From assembly GCA_903870015.1 (NCBI GenBank), contig CAIQBE010000038.1, positions 1 through 41,154 of the forward strand: DNA of 41,154 nucleotides, written 5' to 3'. Below, in pieces: positions 1-7,674 of this stretch. Below the pieces are notes generated by a model that made no database searches, was not told where the DNA came from, and saw only the letters and a list, made by a program, of their open reading frames with translations. The translations under genes were made by a program, and so were the position numbers. Position 1 is the stretch's first letter, and every line of letters begins with the position of its first letter. Origin of the DNA: an uncultured Thiotrichales bacterium (GTDB lineage Bacteria; Pseudomonadota; Gammaproteobacteria; Francisellales; CACEW01).

Positions 1-342
1 ATGACGCCTGGAGGTGGAGCTGCGCAATTTTTCGAAGGATGACGCCTGGAGGTAGAGCTGCGCAATTTTTCGAAGGATGACGCCTGGAGGTGGAGCTGCG
101 CAATTTTTCGAAGGATGACGCCTGGAGGTGGAGCTGCGCAATTTTTCGAGGGATGACGCCTGGAGGTGGAGCTGCGCAATTTTTCGAAGAATGACGCCTG
201 GAGGTGGGGCTGCGCAATTTTTCGAAGGATGACGCCTGGAGGTGGGGCTGCGCAATTTTTCGAAGAATAACGCCTGGAGGTGGGGCTGCGCAATTTTTCG
301 AAGGATGACGCCTGGAGGTGGGGCTGCGCAATTTTTCGAGGG
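1..342. repeat. Tandem array, nine 38-bp units
   Basis: Nine contiguous units of exactly 38 bp start at 1, 39, 77, 115, 153, 191, 229, 267 and 305. Each begins ATGACGCC and ends near GCGCAATTTTTCGAAGG, and there are no spacers. A tenth copy breaks off after ATGACG at 343. Units 1-5 are of GGTGGAG type (unit 2 is GGTAGAG) and units 6-9 are GGTGGGG; units 4 and 9 share CGAGGG at the end, which points to stepwise or block duplication. The CGCAATTTTTCGAAGGATGACGCC stretch that recurs at every unit junction equals the end of the dispersed palindromic element at 14906-15107. The array may continue beyond the window start. It lies 132 bp from the aceE stop. Positions 343-474 hold nothing recognisable. 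Confidence 0.97.
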
Positions 343-474
343 ATGACGACGGTTTTTTAAACAGAGCTGATTTTTGGCGGCACGAAGGAGAACGCCCGAT
401 TGAGCGATGATTTCAACGATCCTTTACCTGATAACTTATTAGAGTTATCTGAAAAAAATACAGCCCAGCCAACC

Positions 475-3141
475 CTAAGCCTTCAAAGGCTCCAGCTTAT
501 TTGGATCGATATTGTATAACTTCCGGGCTTTAGTCACATCATCGAGCTTTAACACGCCGTCATCATACAAGGCCTTGATCGCATAATAGGCCACATGATA
601 GCGATCGACTTCAAAATGTTTACGCAGTTGTTCACGAGTGTCGCTGCGGCCAAAGCCATCGGTGCCTAAACAGGTATAGCGTCTGGGCATGAATTCGCGC
701 AATTGTTCGGTATAGAGCTTGACATAATCCGTCGCGGCAATGATAGGGCCCGTGCCTTTGCCCAACACTTCATTGATATAATCACCTTTAGGTGCTTGCT
801 CAGGATTAAGATCATTATGACGCTTGGCGCTCATGGCATCTCTGTAGAGATTATTACTACTCGTCATGCTATAAACCTGACTTGTCACGCCAAAATCCTG
901 TTCGAGCATTTGTGCTGCGGCTTCAACCTCAAGCAAAATCGTACCCGACCCCAAGAGTGAAACATGTTTTTTCTGATCCAATTTAGCCGAGGCTTTTAAT
1001 AAATACAGGCCTTTGATAATCGCATCTTCGACACCCTCTGGCATTGGAGGGTGGCGGTAGTTTTCATTCATCATGGTGATATAAAAATATTCATCAATAC
1101 ACTCAGCATACATACGCTTTAATCCATACCAAATAATCACAGCGAGCTCATAAGAGTAGGTCGGATCATAGCTGACACAATTAGGCACCAAATTCGCCAT
1201 AATATGGGAGTGACCATCTTCGTGCTGCAAGCCTTCACCATTTAACGTCGTGCGACCTGCAGTGGCGCCCAACAAAAAGCCCTTAGCACGCATGTCTCCA
1301 GCAAGCCAGGCCAAATCGGCAATACGCTGAAAACCAAACATAGAGTAAAAAATATAAAACGGAACCATAGGCCGGTCATGAACACTATAGCTCGTCGCTG
1401 CTGCCAACCAAATAGAAAAGGCGCCAGCTTCGTTAATACCTTCTTCTAAAATCTGCCCCTCAGTAGATTCTTTGTAAAACATCACCTGATCGCGATCTTC
1501 TGGCTCATAACGCTGACCATGGGGATTGTAAATACCTAATTGGCGGAATAAACCCTCCATACCAAAAGTACGGGACTCATCGGGACTAATCGGGACAAGA
1601 TATTTACCAATATTAGGGTCTTTACACAACGCCCCTATAATTTGCACAAAAGCAGTGGTCGTAGAGATATGGCGATCTTCACTCGTCCCTTGCAATAACC
1701 GCCCAGCAAAATCTTTGTAATACGGGATCTGGAGCGGGGTTTTGTTTTCATGGCGCGCCGGCAAATAACCACCCAGGGCTTTGCGCCGCTCGTGCAGATA
1801 TTGCATTTCTACAGTGTTATCTTCTAGTTTTAAGCGTTTATAGTTTTTGACATCCTCATCGGTTGCTGGCACATTGAAGCGCTGACGCAATTCTGCCATT
1901 TCATCCTCGGTCATCTTCTTTTGATTATGAGCGATGTTTTTGGATTCACCGGCACTACCAAGACCATAGCCCTTAATGGTTTTGATCAGCAATACCGTGG
2001 GCTGACCCTTGTGCTCAATCGCAGCCTTATAAGCAGCATAAACTTTAATAGGATCATGCCCACCACGACCCAAGGTTTGAATTAATTGATCATCGGGAAT
2101 ATCCGCGACCAATGCCTTGAGCGCATCAGAGTTAAAAAAGTTCTCACGCATATACGCGCCACCGCGGGCAACATAGGTCTGGAAATCGCCATCACACGCA
2201 GCGTCAATACGCGCTTGCAAGACGTTTTGGGTGTCTTTTGCAAAAAGCGCTTCCCAGCCCTTGCCCCAGATGAGCTTAATCACATTCCAACCCGCACCAC
2301 GAAAACTACCCTCTAATTCTTGAATAATTTTGCCATTGCCGTTAACCAAGCCATCCAAACGCTGAAGATTGCAATTGACCACAAAAATAAGATTATCTAA
2401 TTGCTCACGACCCGCACGGGTAATAGCCCCCATGGATTCTGGCTCATCCATCTCACCATCACCACAAAAAGCCCAGACTTTACGGTTTTCGGTTTGCGCA
2501 AGATTACGAGCTTGTAAATACTTCATAAAGCGCGCTTGATAAATGGCAGTAATTGGACCAAGCCCCATCGACACCGTAGGGAATTGCCAATACGTTGGCA
2601 TGAGCCAAGGGTGAGGGTAGGAGGAGAGCCCCTGATGATCAACATCACGGCGAAAATTAGTCATTTGAGCATCGGTTAAACGCCCCTCAAGAAACGAACG
2701 CGCATAAATCCCTGGTGAGGCATGACCTTGGACAAAAATCAAATCGCCACCATGATGATCGCTCTTGGCATGAAAAAAGTGGTTAAAGCCGACTTCATAT
2801 AGAGTACAGCTTGAGGCATAGGTACTAATATGCCCCCCCAGACTGGAGTCAACGCTATTGGCACCCGCAACGGTAACCGCGGCATTCCAGCGCATCAGCG
2901 CTTCGAGCTTTTGTTCTAAATCAAGATTACCCGGATAGCTGGGTTCTTTCGAGGCCGGAATCGTGTTTTTGTATGTGGTAGTAACACCCTGATACGCCGA
3001 TTGAATACCAAGACTACCAGCCTGTTCTTGTAATTTTGACAAAAGATAAAGCGCACGATCCGGCCCCTCGGCACGCACGACAGAGGAAAGTGAATCTAGC
3101 CATTCTTGGGTTTCGGTCGGGTCTACGTCGATATTGCTCAT
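475..3141 (-). CDS. aceE: Pyruvate dehydrogenase E1 component (homodimeric)
   Basis: The product decarboxylates pyruvate with thiamine diphosphate and transfers the acetyl group to the lipoyl arm of E2 in the cytoplasmic pyruvate dehydrogenase complex. It is 888 aa, the usual length for homodimeric gammaproteobacterial AceE (about 887). The diphosphate/Mg-binding motif GDGEMDEPES lies near residue 230, followed by an Asn-containing NCNLQRLDG segment. GGHISTYAS near residue 103, a transketolase-like central domain and a C-terminal GTDGFGRSDTRE segment are also typical. The ATG is preceded by AAGGAC, and a good sigma70-type promoter lies just upstream (3171-3199). aceF and lpdA, which normally follow, are not in the window; the 38-bp array lies directly downstream. 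No pdhR is upstream. The identification is firm. Confidence 0.98.
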   Translation of the reverse strand: MSNIDVDPTETQEWLDSLSSVVRAEGPDRALYLLSKLQEQAGSLGIQSAYQGVTTTYKNTIPASKEPSYPGNLDLEQKLEALMRWNAAVTVAGANSVDSSLGGHISTYASSCTLYEVGFNHFFHAKSDHHGGDLIFVQGHASPGIYARSFLEGRLTDAQMTNFRRDVDHQGLSSYPHPWLMPTYWQFPTVSMGLGPITAIYQARFMKYLQARNLAQTENRKVWAFCGDGEMDEPESMGAITRAGREQLDNLIFVVNCNLQRLDGLVNGNGKIIQELEGSFRGAGWNVIKLIWGKGWEALFAKDTQNVLQARIDAACDGDFQTYVARGGAYMRENFFNSDALKALVADIPDDQLIQTLGRGGHDPIKVYAAYKAAIEHKGQPTVLLIKTIKGYGLGSAGESKNIAHNQKKMTEDEMAELRQRFNVPATDEDVKNYKRLKLEDNTVEMQYLHERRKALGGYLPARHENKTPLQIPYYKDFAGRLLQGTSEDRHISTTTAFVQIIGALCKDPNIGKYLVPISPDESRTFGMEGLFRQLGIYNPHGQRYEPEDRDQVMFYKESTEGQILEEGINEAGAFSIWLAAATSYSVHDRPMVPFYIFYSMFGFQRIADLAWLAGDMRAKGFLLGATAGRTTLNGEGLQHEDGHSHIMANLVPNCVSYDPTYSYELAVIIWYGLKRMYAECIDEYFYITMMNENYRHPPMPEGVEDAIIKGLYLLKASAKLDQKKHVSLLGSGTILLEVEAAAQMLEQDFGVTSQVYSMTSSNNLYRDAMSAKRHNDLNPEQAPKGDYINEVLGKGTGPIIAATDYVKLYTEQLREFMPRRYTCLGTDGFGRSDTREQLRKHFEVDRYHVAYYAIKALYDDGVLKLDDVTKARKLYNIDPNKLEPLKA

Positions 3142-3170
3142 GATTTTCGTCCTTATGATGATTGCTGCAA

Positions 3171-3199
3171 ATTATACTGAAAAGGGCAGGGCCACGCAA
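3171..3199 (-). promoter_or_regulatory. Predicted sigma70 promoter of aceE
   Basis: On the minus strand, TTGCGT (3194-3199) is separated by 17 bp from a perfect TATAAT (3171-3176). The predicted start near 3164 leaves a leader of about 23 nt containing the AAGGAC ribosome binding site. Seen in sequence; activity is inferred. Confidence 0.65.
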
Positions 3200-3261
3200 T
3201 GTGAATAGAGCTCAAAAATAAGAGCATTTAAAATAAAGCGTATGATTATCGTTTATTGTGC

Positions 3262-3267
3262 TATAAT
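3262..3267 (+). promoter_or_regulatory. Predicted -10 box of the cold-shock gene
   Basis: A perfect TATAAT lies about 83 bp before the cold-shock start codon, with no good -35 at 17 bp. It implies a leader of about 76 nt, consistent with the long 5' leaders of cold-shock mRNAs. Confidence 0.45.
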
Positions 3268-3282
3268 GAAAACGTTATTTGC

Positions 3283-3343
3283 TCTCTCTGTGTTTTTTGC
3301 GGCCGGAGCAGCTGACAAAACTTATACTAATATAACAGAGAGG
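3283..3343 (+). promoter_or_regulatory. Possible Shine-Dalgarno-sequestering helix in cold-shock leader
   Basis: CTCTCTG (3284-3290) is exactly complementary to CAGAGAG (3336-3342), which is the ribosome binding site of the cold-shock gene. With T3283-G3343 and T3291-A3335 the helix reaches 9 bp across a loop of about 43 nt. Such a helix could make translation depend on temperature or leader refolding, as is known for cspA-type leaders. The complementarity is seen; function is inferred. Confidence 0.35.
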
Positions 3344-3349
3344 CATTTC

Positions 3350-3547
3350 ATGGCTACAGGTACCGTTAAATTTTTTAACAACGAAAAAGGTTTTGGTTTT
3401 ATTACTCCCGATGATGGCGGCAAAGATGTATTCGTACACTTAAATGGCATCAAAAGCGGCCAATTAGGCGAAGGCACCAAAGTGAAATTCGAAACCGAAT
3501 CTTCACCCAAAGGCTTAAACGCGATTAATGTTGAAGTGATCGACTAG
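3350..3547 (+). CDS. CspA-family cold-shock protein
   Basis: This is a 65-aa single cold-shock domain, a five-stranded OB fold that binds single-stranded RNA/DNA and melts mRNA structure. RNP1 is KGFGFI (residues 13-18) and RNP2 is VFVHL (27-31); the N-terminus [15 protein letters not shown] is the family signature. An in-frame ATG exists 108 bp earlier, but the true start is here: the family begins exactly at this Met, and GAGAGG precedes it. A rho-independent terminator follows at 3564-3593, so the gene is probably monocistronic. The leader can pair with the ribosome binding site. Which csp paralogue this is cannot be told. Confidence 0.96.
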   Translation: MATGTVKFFNNEKGFGFITPDDGGKDVFVHLNGIKSGQLGEGTKVKFETESSPKGLNAINVEVID

Positions 3548-3563
3548 ATCCCGCTTATTCTCA

Positions 3564-3593
3564 GCCCCAGGCAATGCTTGGGGCCATTTTTTT
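3564..3593 (+). terminator. Rho-independent terminator of cold-shock gene
   Basis: A 9-bp stem (3564-3572 with 3576-3584, one G-U pair) has a 3-nt loop and is followed by seven T (3587-3593). It lies 17 bp after the csp stop. Confidence 0.9.
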
Positions 3594-3648
3594 ACTAATA
3601 GATACAGCACTTCAGATTATTTTTAATTCATTTCTACGGATCTACGGA

Positions 3649-3748
3649 CATTATCCCTCCCACAGGCATCATCATTTCTATGAGCATTACCCCTCCCACG
3701 GGCGTCATCCTTTCTATGAGCATTACCCCTCCCACGGGCGTCATCCTT
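3649..3748. repeat. Short tandem array, 36-bp units
   Basis: Two full 36-bp units (3649-3684 and 3685-3720) and the first 28 bp of a third (3721-3748) each contain CCCTCCCACGGGCGTCATCC or a close variant. The third unit runs without a break into the element at 3729-3890. The unit therefore includes the GGCGTCATCCTT end of that element. Reading frames crossing the region are repeat translations and are not annotated as genes. Confidence 0.9.
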
Positions 3749-3890
3749 CGAAAAATTGCGTAGCAATTTTTGCGGAGGAACCAGGACCCAATCGCATGCA
3801 GCGCAGCTGCATTCATCGCATTTTTCTGGGTTCTGCAGGGCTTAGGTCTCAGGCTACGCCTGACGCCCGCAGAATGACGCCATCGGGAGA
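3729..3890. repeat. Dispersed palindromic element, copy A (hybrid)
   Basis: The left arm has GGCGTCATCCTTCGAA, then an AAAATTGC/GCAATTTT-type hairpin, GCGGAGGAACC and the central GCATGCAGCGCAGCTGCAT. The right arm is not the usual one: it contains GGCTACGCCTGACGCCCGC and ends AATGACGCC. The outer CTCCC/GGGAG ends are still complementary. It looks like a recombinant between two element subtypes or a heavily diverged copy. It lies between the csp terminator and an orphan gene. Confidence 0.8.
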
Positions 3891-3935
3891 GACTTAATTT
3901 TCGTACGTAGGCCCTAGCGGAAAGAGTGTTATTTA

Positions 3936-3941
3936 TTGACA
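3936..3941 (+). promoter_or_regulatory. Possible -35 box of the 484-aa orphan gene
   Basis: A perfect TTGACA is followed by an AT-rich run in which no clear -10 stands out; GAAAAT at 17 bp is the best candidate. It lies 57 bp before the start codon. Confidence 0.3.
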
Positions 3942-3997
3942 ACTTAATATAAAAACCAGAAAATAGAAAAACTTAAAACAATATTTTAACGAATAAA

Positions 3998-5452
3998 ATG
4001 CACGGACTACCAACCCCACACCCAGAACACCCGAGAGCGCAATCATCAGTGCTTGACAATTTCAAGCATAAATCAGGTAGCAAATTCGAGTACTCATATC
4101 GACCCGATCGAGACACCTACATAATCGAAGTAACAAATGACCTGGCAGTTATCAACACGTTTCTAAACACTTTTCCCACCCATGAGTTTGAGCCTATCGA
4201 GCCTACTGATGAGGGGCGCCGATTCTTAGCACTTCCCCGCCACATGCTAAGCGCCCCAAGCCCTCAAGCTCAGACTGATCTTGTAACAAGGTTAATGGAT
4301 CATTATCGCCCAAGATCAAAACTGCTTGACGCCCTTAAAGCCTTAACTGATGATAAATTTACATATGAATATCAAGCTCAGCCAACAGAATGCTACCTGG
4401 CTGACCCTAAAATAAAAGATGTATTCGATAGGATATTTCATCAAGAATTTAATGTCGCGCCCACTCCCAAGGGCCCGCGTTTAGTTATTCCCTGTGACAT
4501 TGTGAATACCCTTAGACCAGGGGAAGCAGAGGAGGCAATAGATGCATTAACAGACCACGCCCTCATCCTATTTCAAGATAAAGCAAGTGACGCACCCAAA
4601 CCGCCCATCCGTATTCACATTGCCAAACTTGACGACCTCACAAAAGGGGGAAAAAAAATCACCCCTCAAGAATACGGACATTTTTTAGGCAGACCAAGTG
4701 ACGACCGGATAGAAGCAGGGCGAGGGAAAAGCGATAATCTCTTGAGAAAAGATATTAAACTGAAGCTACCAGAGCTTTTTATGCATATGCGAATGGCCCG
4801 ACAAGACACCTTCGTCACCGTTATTCTAACCACTAATAATAACGCCGCTTTCACCGCAGGTCTTATTGCGGGAAAGGGCGGCGCAAGAATTCCCGAAGGC
4901 ATACCCATTGACGGGGCGCCAGCTCATGAGCACCTAAAAGTCTCACTATGGTCCATAAATAATAAGCCATTGGTTATTATTAGCCTATTAGATGACCGAA
5001 ATCATGCAAGGCATATAGGAGCTCTTAAGGGTCTTGGCTATCAGCCATATATTGCCTTTTTTATAGAACACTGTTTAGCATCGCTATTATCGCAATTGGG
5101 AAAAAAACCTGATGATGCACGCAATTTAAATTTTTACAGCATAGAAGATGCCGAGCTTATGCGTATGTGTGCGAGGTTTCCAGAAATAAATGGTCATTAT
5201 GTGGGCCCGGATTTTTCTATAATTAAAAGTTACGCACCATTCAGCTTAATCCCAGTCGAATCTGGATCTGCCGGCGCTCGTGACTCGGCATTGACTGCCA
5301 CCACCTGGTTAGATAGAGGGCCAACGGCCGAGGCAATGAGGGGTGGCGCTGCATCATCTGGGGGCGTAGGTAGAGCAGCATCCGGGACTGGGGCTGGAGT
5401 CCCTCCTGGTGATGAGAGTGATGGCGATCCGAGAGCCGTCGCGCCATACTAA
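3998..5452 (+). CDS. Orphan protein with duplicated N-terminal domain and low-complexity tail
   Basis: This 484-aa soluble protein is not recognised. Two adjacent segments, about residues 18-95 and 106-190, look like diverged copies of one domain: (V/L)LDxxK..(S/D)KFxYxY, then a helix with VFDRIF or VINTFL, then a basic (R/P)RLVIP or RRFLALP strand, then a helix. A second region (about 200-410) is mixed alpha/beta with no motif I can name. The last 60 or so residues are rich in Gly, Ala and Ser and probably disordered. There is no signal peptide or membrane segment. The start codon lacks a clear ribosome binding site. It stands alone, flanked by a repeat element and a gene-free stretch. A secreted effector is possible but rests only on context. 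Confidence 0.8.
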   Translation: MHGLPTPHPEHPRAQSSVLDNFKHKSGSKFEYSYRPDRDTYIIEVTNDLAVINTFLNTFPTHEFEPIEPTDEGRRFLALPRHMLSAPSPQAQTDLVTRLMDHYRPRSKLLDALKALTDDKFTYEYQAQPTECYLADPKIKDVFDRIFHQEFNVAPTPKGPRLVIPCDIVNTLRPGEAEEAIDALTDHALILFQDKASDAPKPPIRIHIAKLDDLTKGGKKITPQEYGHFLGRPSDDRIEAGRGKSDNLLRKDIKLKLPELFMHMRMARQDTFVTVILTTNNNAAFTAGLIAGKGGARIPEGIPIDGAPAHEHLKVSLWSINNKPLVIISLLDDRNHARHIGALKGLGYQPYIAFFIEHCLASLLSQLGKKPDDARNLNFYSIEDAELMRMCARFPEINGHYVGPDFSIIKSYAPFSLIPVESGSAGARDSALTATTWLDRGPTAEAMRGGAASSGGVGRAASGTGAGVPPGDESDGDPRAVAPY

Positions 5453-6172
5453 TTAAACGATGACGCTGCTTTGCGCCATCGTAAAATAAGAAAAAAAGAT
5501 GAAATCTTGCCTGCGATAAGCTAATAAAAACTGGAAAATAATTAGAGAGGAATCTAGGTAGTAGCATAAATCTGGATTAACTTGCCGTTTCAACTTAACC
5601 CAGATTTATCTACTTGCTTCAGAGAGAGACGTTCTTGTTTTTTTCTAAAGCCAGAATAACACGAGAAACAAGAGTTGCCGAGTTTATTTTGCGAACCCAC
5701 ATGATTAATCAATAAGTTAACCGAAAACACTCTTTACTGATTTCGTATAATATATATTATGTTAAATTATTAAGGGCGTTACGGGGTTTTTCGTGTATCA
5801 GCCCTAGCGCTTTCACAGCGCCATGCAATTTACGACTGAAGCAAACAGCATTTAAATTGTTTTTATGAATTCAATAAACCCTTGATTTACTTGATATTTA
5901 GCCCACTTTCCACAAGACTAACCCACCTGGATTTTAAAAATTAAACTTAGAGATAAATGGAAGTTTTGACTTAAGCTGTACAAGGATTTAAGATGAAGAT
6001 GTACCAAAAGCCAAATGCCTTTTAGATAGATAACAACAATAATTCATAATCAAAAGGCTTTTAAATAAAACAATAATAGGCTCGTAAATAGTGTTGCGTT
6101 AGTAGAAAACTGTTGGTATGTATAGGTAACAAGAATAATAAAATCTATACCGGCACGCTGTTAACAACTTTG
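5453..6172. other. Gene-free stretch with structured DNA
   Basis: No credible protein gene is visible on either strand. The stretch holds a 10-bp hairpin without a T-run (5458-5483), an inverted repeat (5561-5613), a TATAAT (5746-5751) with a poor -35, and two short GC-rich hairpins (AGGGC/GCCCT at 5773-5805; GCGCT/AGCGC at 5807-5821). The last 350 bp are very AT-rich. The plus-strand terminator at 6173-6213 implies that some plus-strand transcript ends here. Confidence 0.6.
5561..5613. repeat. Inverted repeat
   Basis: Arms 5566-5580 and 5595-5609 are 15 nt with one mismatch (ATAAATCTGGATTAA against TTAACCCAGATTTAT). GTAG (5561-5564) and CTAC (5610-5613) extend the stem past a one-base bulge. 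The loop is 14 nt. No T-run follows directly, so it is not a standard terminator. Confidence 0.75.
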
Positions 6173-6213
6173 AAATCTCTCTGTTACCGAACCTGGCAGA
6201 GAGATTTTTTTTT
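5746..6213 (+). ncRNA. Candidate plus-strand non-coding transcript
   Basis: A perfect TATAAT (5746-5751) precedes two GC-rich hairpins, and a strong terminator closes the region at 6213 with no open frame between. I do not recognise a known RNA family (it does not look like 6S, tmRNA, RNase P RNA or 4.5S). The 5' end is uncertain; the transcript could be only the last 100 nt or so. Confidence 0.2.
6173..6213 (+). terminator. Strong rho-independent terminator, plus strand, no gene upstream
   Basis: A perfect 11-bp stem (6173-6183 with 6197-6207, AAATCTCTCTG and its complement) has a 13-nt loop and is followed by T to 6213. Read on the minus strand only three T follow the stem, so it is better placed to end a plus-strand RNA than pyrD. 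The pyrD stop overlaps its right edge. Confidence 0.85.
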
Positions 6214-7225
6214 ACCGATTCAAAGCGCGCACACATCCCTGTACTAATTGCGGCCCCTGGTAAATCAAGCCTGTATACAACTGAACCAAGCTAGCGCCCG
6301 CCTGTATTTTCTCTAAAGCAATCTCAGGCGTCATAATACCTCCTGAGGCAATCAAAGGAATTTTATCTTTAAGCTCGCGCTTAAATAACTTTAAGACTTC
6401 CGTGCTTTTTTGCGTTAAAGGCGCCCCACTTAAGCCGCCCGCCTCTTTACCAGCCTTGGAAAATGCTACGCCTTCGCGACCAATGGTAGTATTTGTGGCA
6501 ATCACACCCTCAACATCCAGACGCAGAAAAGTATCGGCCAAGGCAACAATTTCAGCTTCGGTTAAATCAGGGGCCACTTTGACGATCAACGGCACTTGCT
6601 TTTGCTGCACCTGCGCCAAATGCTTTTGCTCTTGCTTAAGCGCACCTAACAAATCCTCTAAAAACACACCATGCTGTAAATTACGCAAGCCCGAGGTATT
6701 TGGAGAGGAAATATTAATCGTAATATAACTAGCATGGGCATAGGCTTTTTTAAGGCAAATAAGATAATCACCACAGGCCTCTTCAATGGGAGTTGCGGCA
6801 TTTTTACCAATGTTAATGCCGAGAATACCTTTAAATTTTGCCTGCTGAACATTATAAATCAGATGATCAATGCCTTTATTATTAAAGCCCATACGATTGA
6901 TAATGGCATTACCCTCTGACAGACGAAACAATCTAGGCTGAGGATTACCCGCTTGCGCCCTAGGCGTCACCGTACCGATTTCTATAAAACCAAAGCCAAG
7001 ACTCGCCAAGGCATCAATATAATCACCATCTTTATCCAAACCCGCAGCCAACCCCACCCTATTAGGAAAATCCAAGCCCATGGTTTTAAAGGGTTCTGAT
7101 GGACACTGCCCGACAAAACCATTAAAACCCAAAGCACTAGATAAACTCAAAGCTTTAAGTGTAAACGCATGAGCTCGCTCAGGAGACATTTTAAATAACA
7201 AAGCGCGTAATATCTGGTAATTCAT
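6212..7225 (-). CDS. pyrD: Dihydroorotate dehydrogenase (quinone), class 2
   Basis: The product oxidises dihydroorotate to orotate with FMN and passes electrons to membrane quinones (fourth step of pyrimidine synthesis). It is 337 aa, the class 2 length. The N-terminal amphipathic region (residues 1-40, MNYQILRALLFKMSPERAHA) is the membrane-association domain found only in class 2. FMN and substrate motifs follow: GLAAGLDKDG, IEIGTVTPRAQAGNPQPRLF, NRMGFNN, and NISSPNTSGLR with the catalytic Ser. GGLSGAPL, IASGGI and a GASLVQLYTGLIYQGP phosphate-binding end complete the barrel. The ATG has no strong ribosome binding site. The gene is divergent from sdhE. Confidence 0.98.
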   Translation of the reverse strand: MNYQILRALLFKMSPERAHAFTLKALSLSSALGFNGFVGQCPSEPFKTMGLDFPNRVGLAAGLDKDGDYIDALASLGFGFIEIGTVTPRAQAGNPQPRLFRLSEGNAIINRMGFNNKGIDHLIYNVQQAKFKGILGINIGKNAATPIEEACGDYLICLKKAYAHASYITINISSPNTSGLRNLQHGVFLEDLLGALKQEQKHLAQVQQKQVPLIVKVAPDLTEAEIVALADTFLRLDVEGVIATNTTIGREGVAFSKAGKEAGGLSGAPLTQKSTEVLKLFKRELKDKIPLIASGGIMTPEIALEKIQAGASLVQLYTGLIYQGPQLVQGCVRALNR

Positions 7226-7360
7226 AAGATTTATGTATTAAACATCATGCAAGAACATTAAATGAAAAAGCCAGTAATTGCAACCGCTTTAATAAACACA
7301 AAATACCCCCACAAAAAGCACTACCCTGGTTCAACTCAGATAAAAGACCCAATCACTGGG

Positions 7361-7389
7361 TTGCACAACTCTTTGGATCTAGATAAAAT
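7361..7389 (+). promoter_or_regulatory. Predicted sigma70 promoter of sdhE
   Basis: TTGCAC (7361-7366), a 17-bp spacer and TAAAAT (7384-7389) place a start near 7396 and a 24-nt leader. Confidence 0.55.
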
Positions 7390-7419
7390 ACCCTGTAGAA
7401 ACTTTACTCAGGAATATCC

Positions 7420-7674
7420 ATGACCCAACTCACAGGCGAGCGCCTACGCTGGGCATGCCGTCGCGGCATGCTAGAATTAGATCTCATCCTAGAACCTTAC
7501 GTGCTTGAGCGCTTTGATCATGCAGACCCAGAAGAACAACGCAAATTTATAAAACTATTAGAGTGCAGCGATCAGGATTTATTTGACTGGTTTTTAAAAA
7601 AAACCGATCCCAATGATGCTGAAATCAGCTCAATGATTACGCTGTTATTACAACATGCACACAGCAAAGTTTAA
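7420..7674 (+). CDS. sdhE: Succinate dehydrogenase flavinylation factor SdhE (CptB/YgfY family)
   Basis: SdhE proteins bind the SdhA flavoprotein and promote covalent attachment of FAD. This 84-aa protein is of normal size. The family signature RRGMLELD (about residues 14-21) contains the RGxxE motif needed for flavinylation, and LLECSDQDLFDWFL follows as in other members. TCAGGA precedes the ATG. The end overlaps the next gene by 20 bp, the standard sdhE-ygfX arrangement. The sdh operon itself is not in the window, though sucCD are. Confidence 0.95.
   Translation: MTQLTGERLRWACRRGMLELDLILEPYVLERFDHADPEEQRKFIKLLECSDQDLFDWFLKKTDPNDAEISSMITLLLQHAHSKV

Noticed and set aside
1..342. CRISPR array
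   Set aside because: Units of 38 bp are contiguous with no unique spacers, and no cas gene is near.
3574..3942. Open frames on both strands (about 100 aa each)
   Set aside because: Both are translations of the tandem array and palindromic element; no ribosome binding site and no protein-like composition.
5458..5483. Terminator after the 484-aa orphan gene
   Set aside because: The hairpin ACGATGACGC/GCGCCATCGT has one mismatch and no T-run; A-rich sequence follows.
7262..7423. 53-aa frame overlapping the sdhE start by ATGA
   Set aside because: The likely sdhE promoter lies inside it and it has no good ribosome binding site or recognisable sequence.
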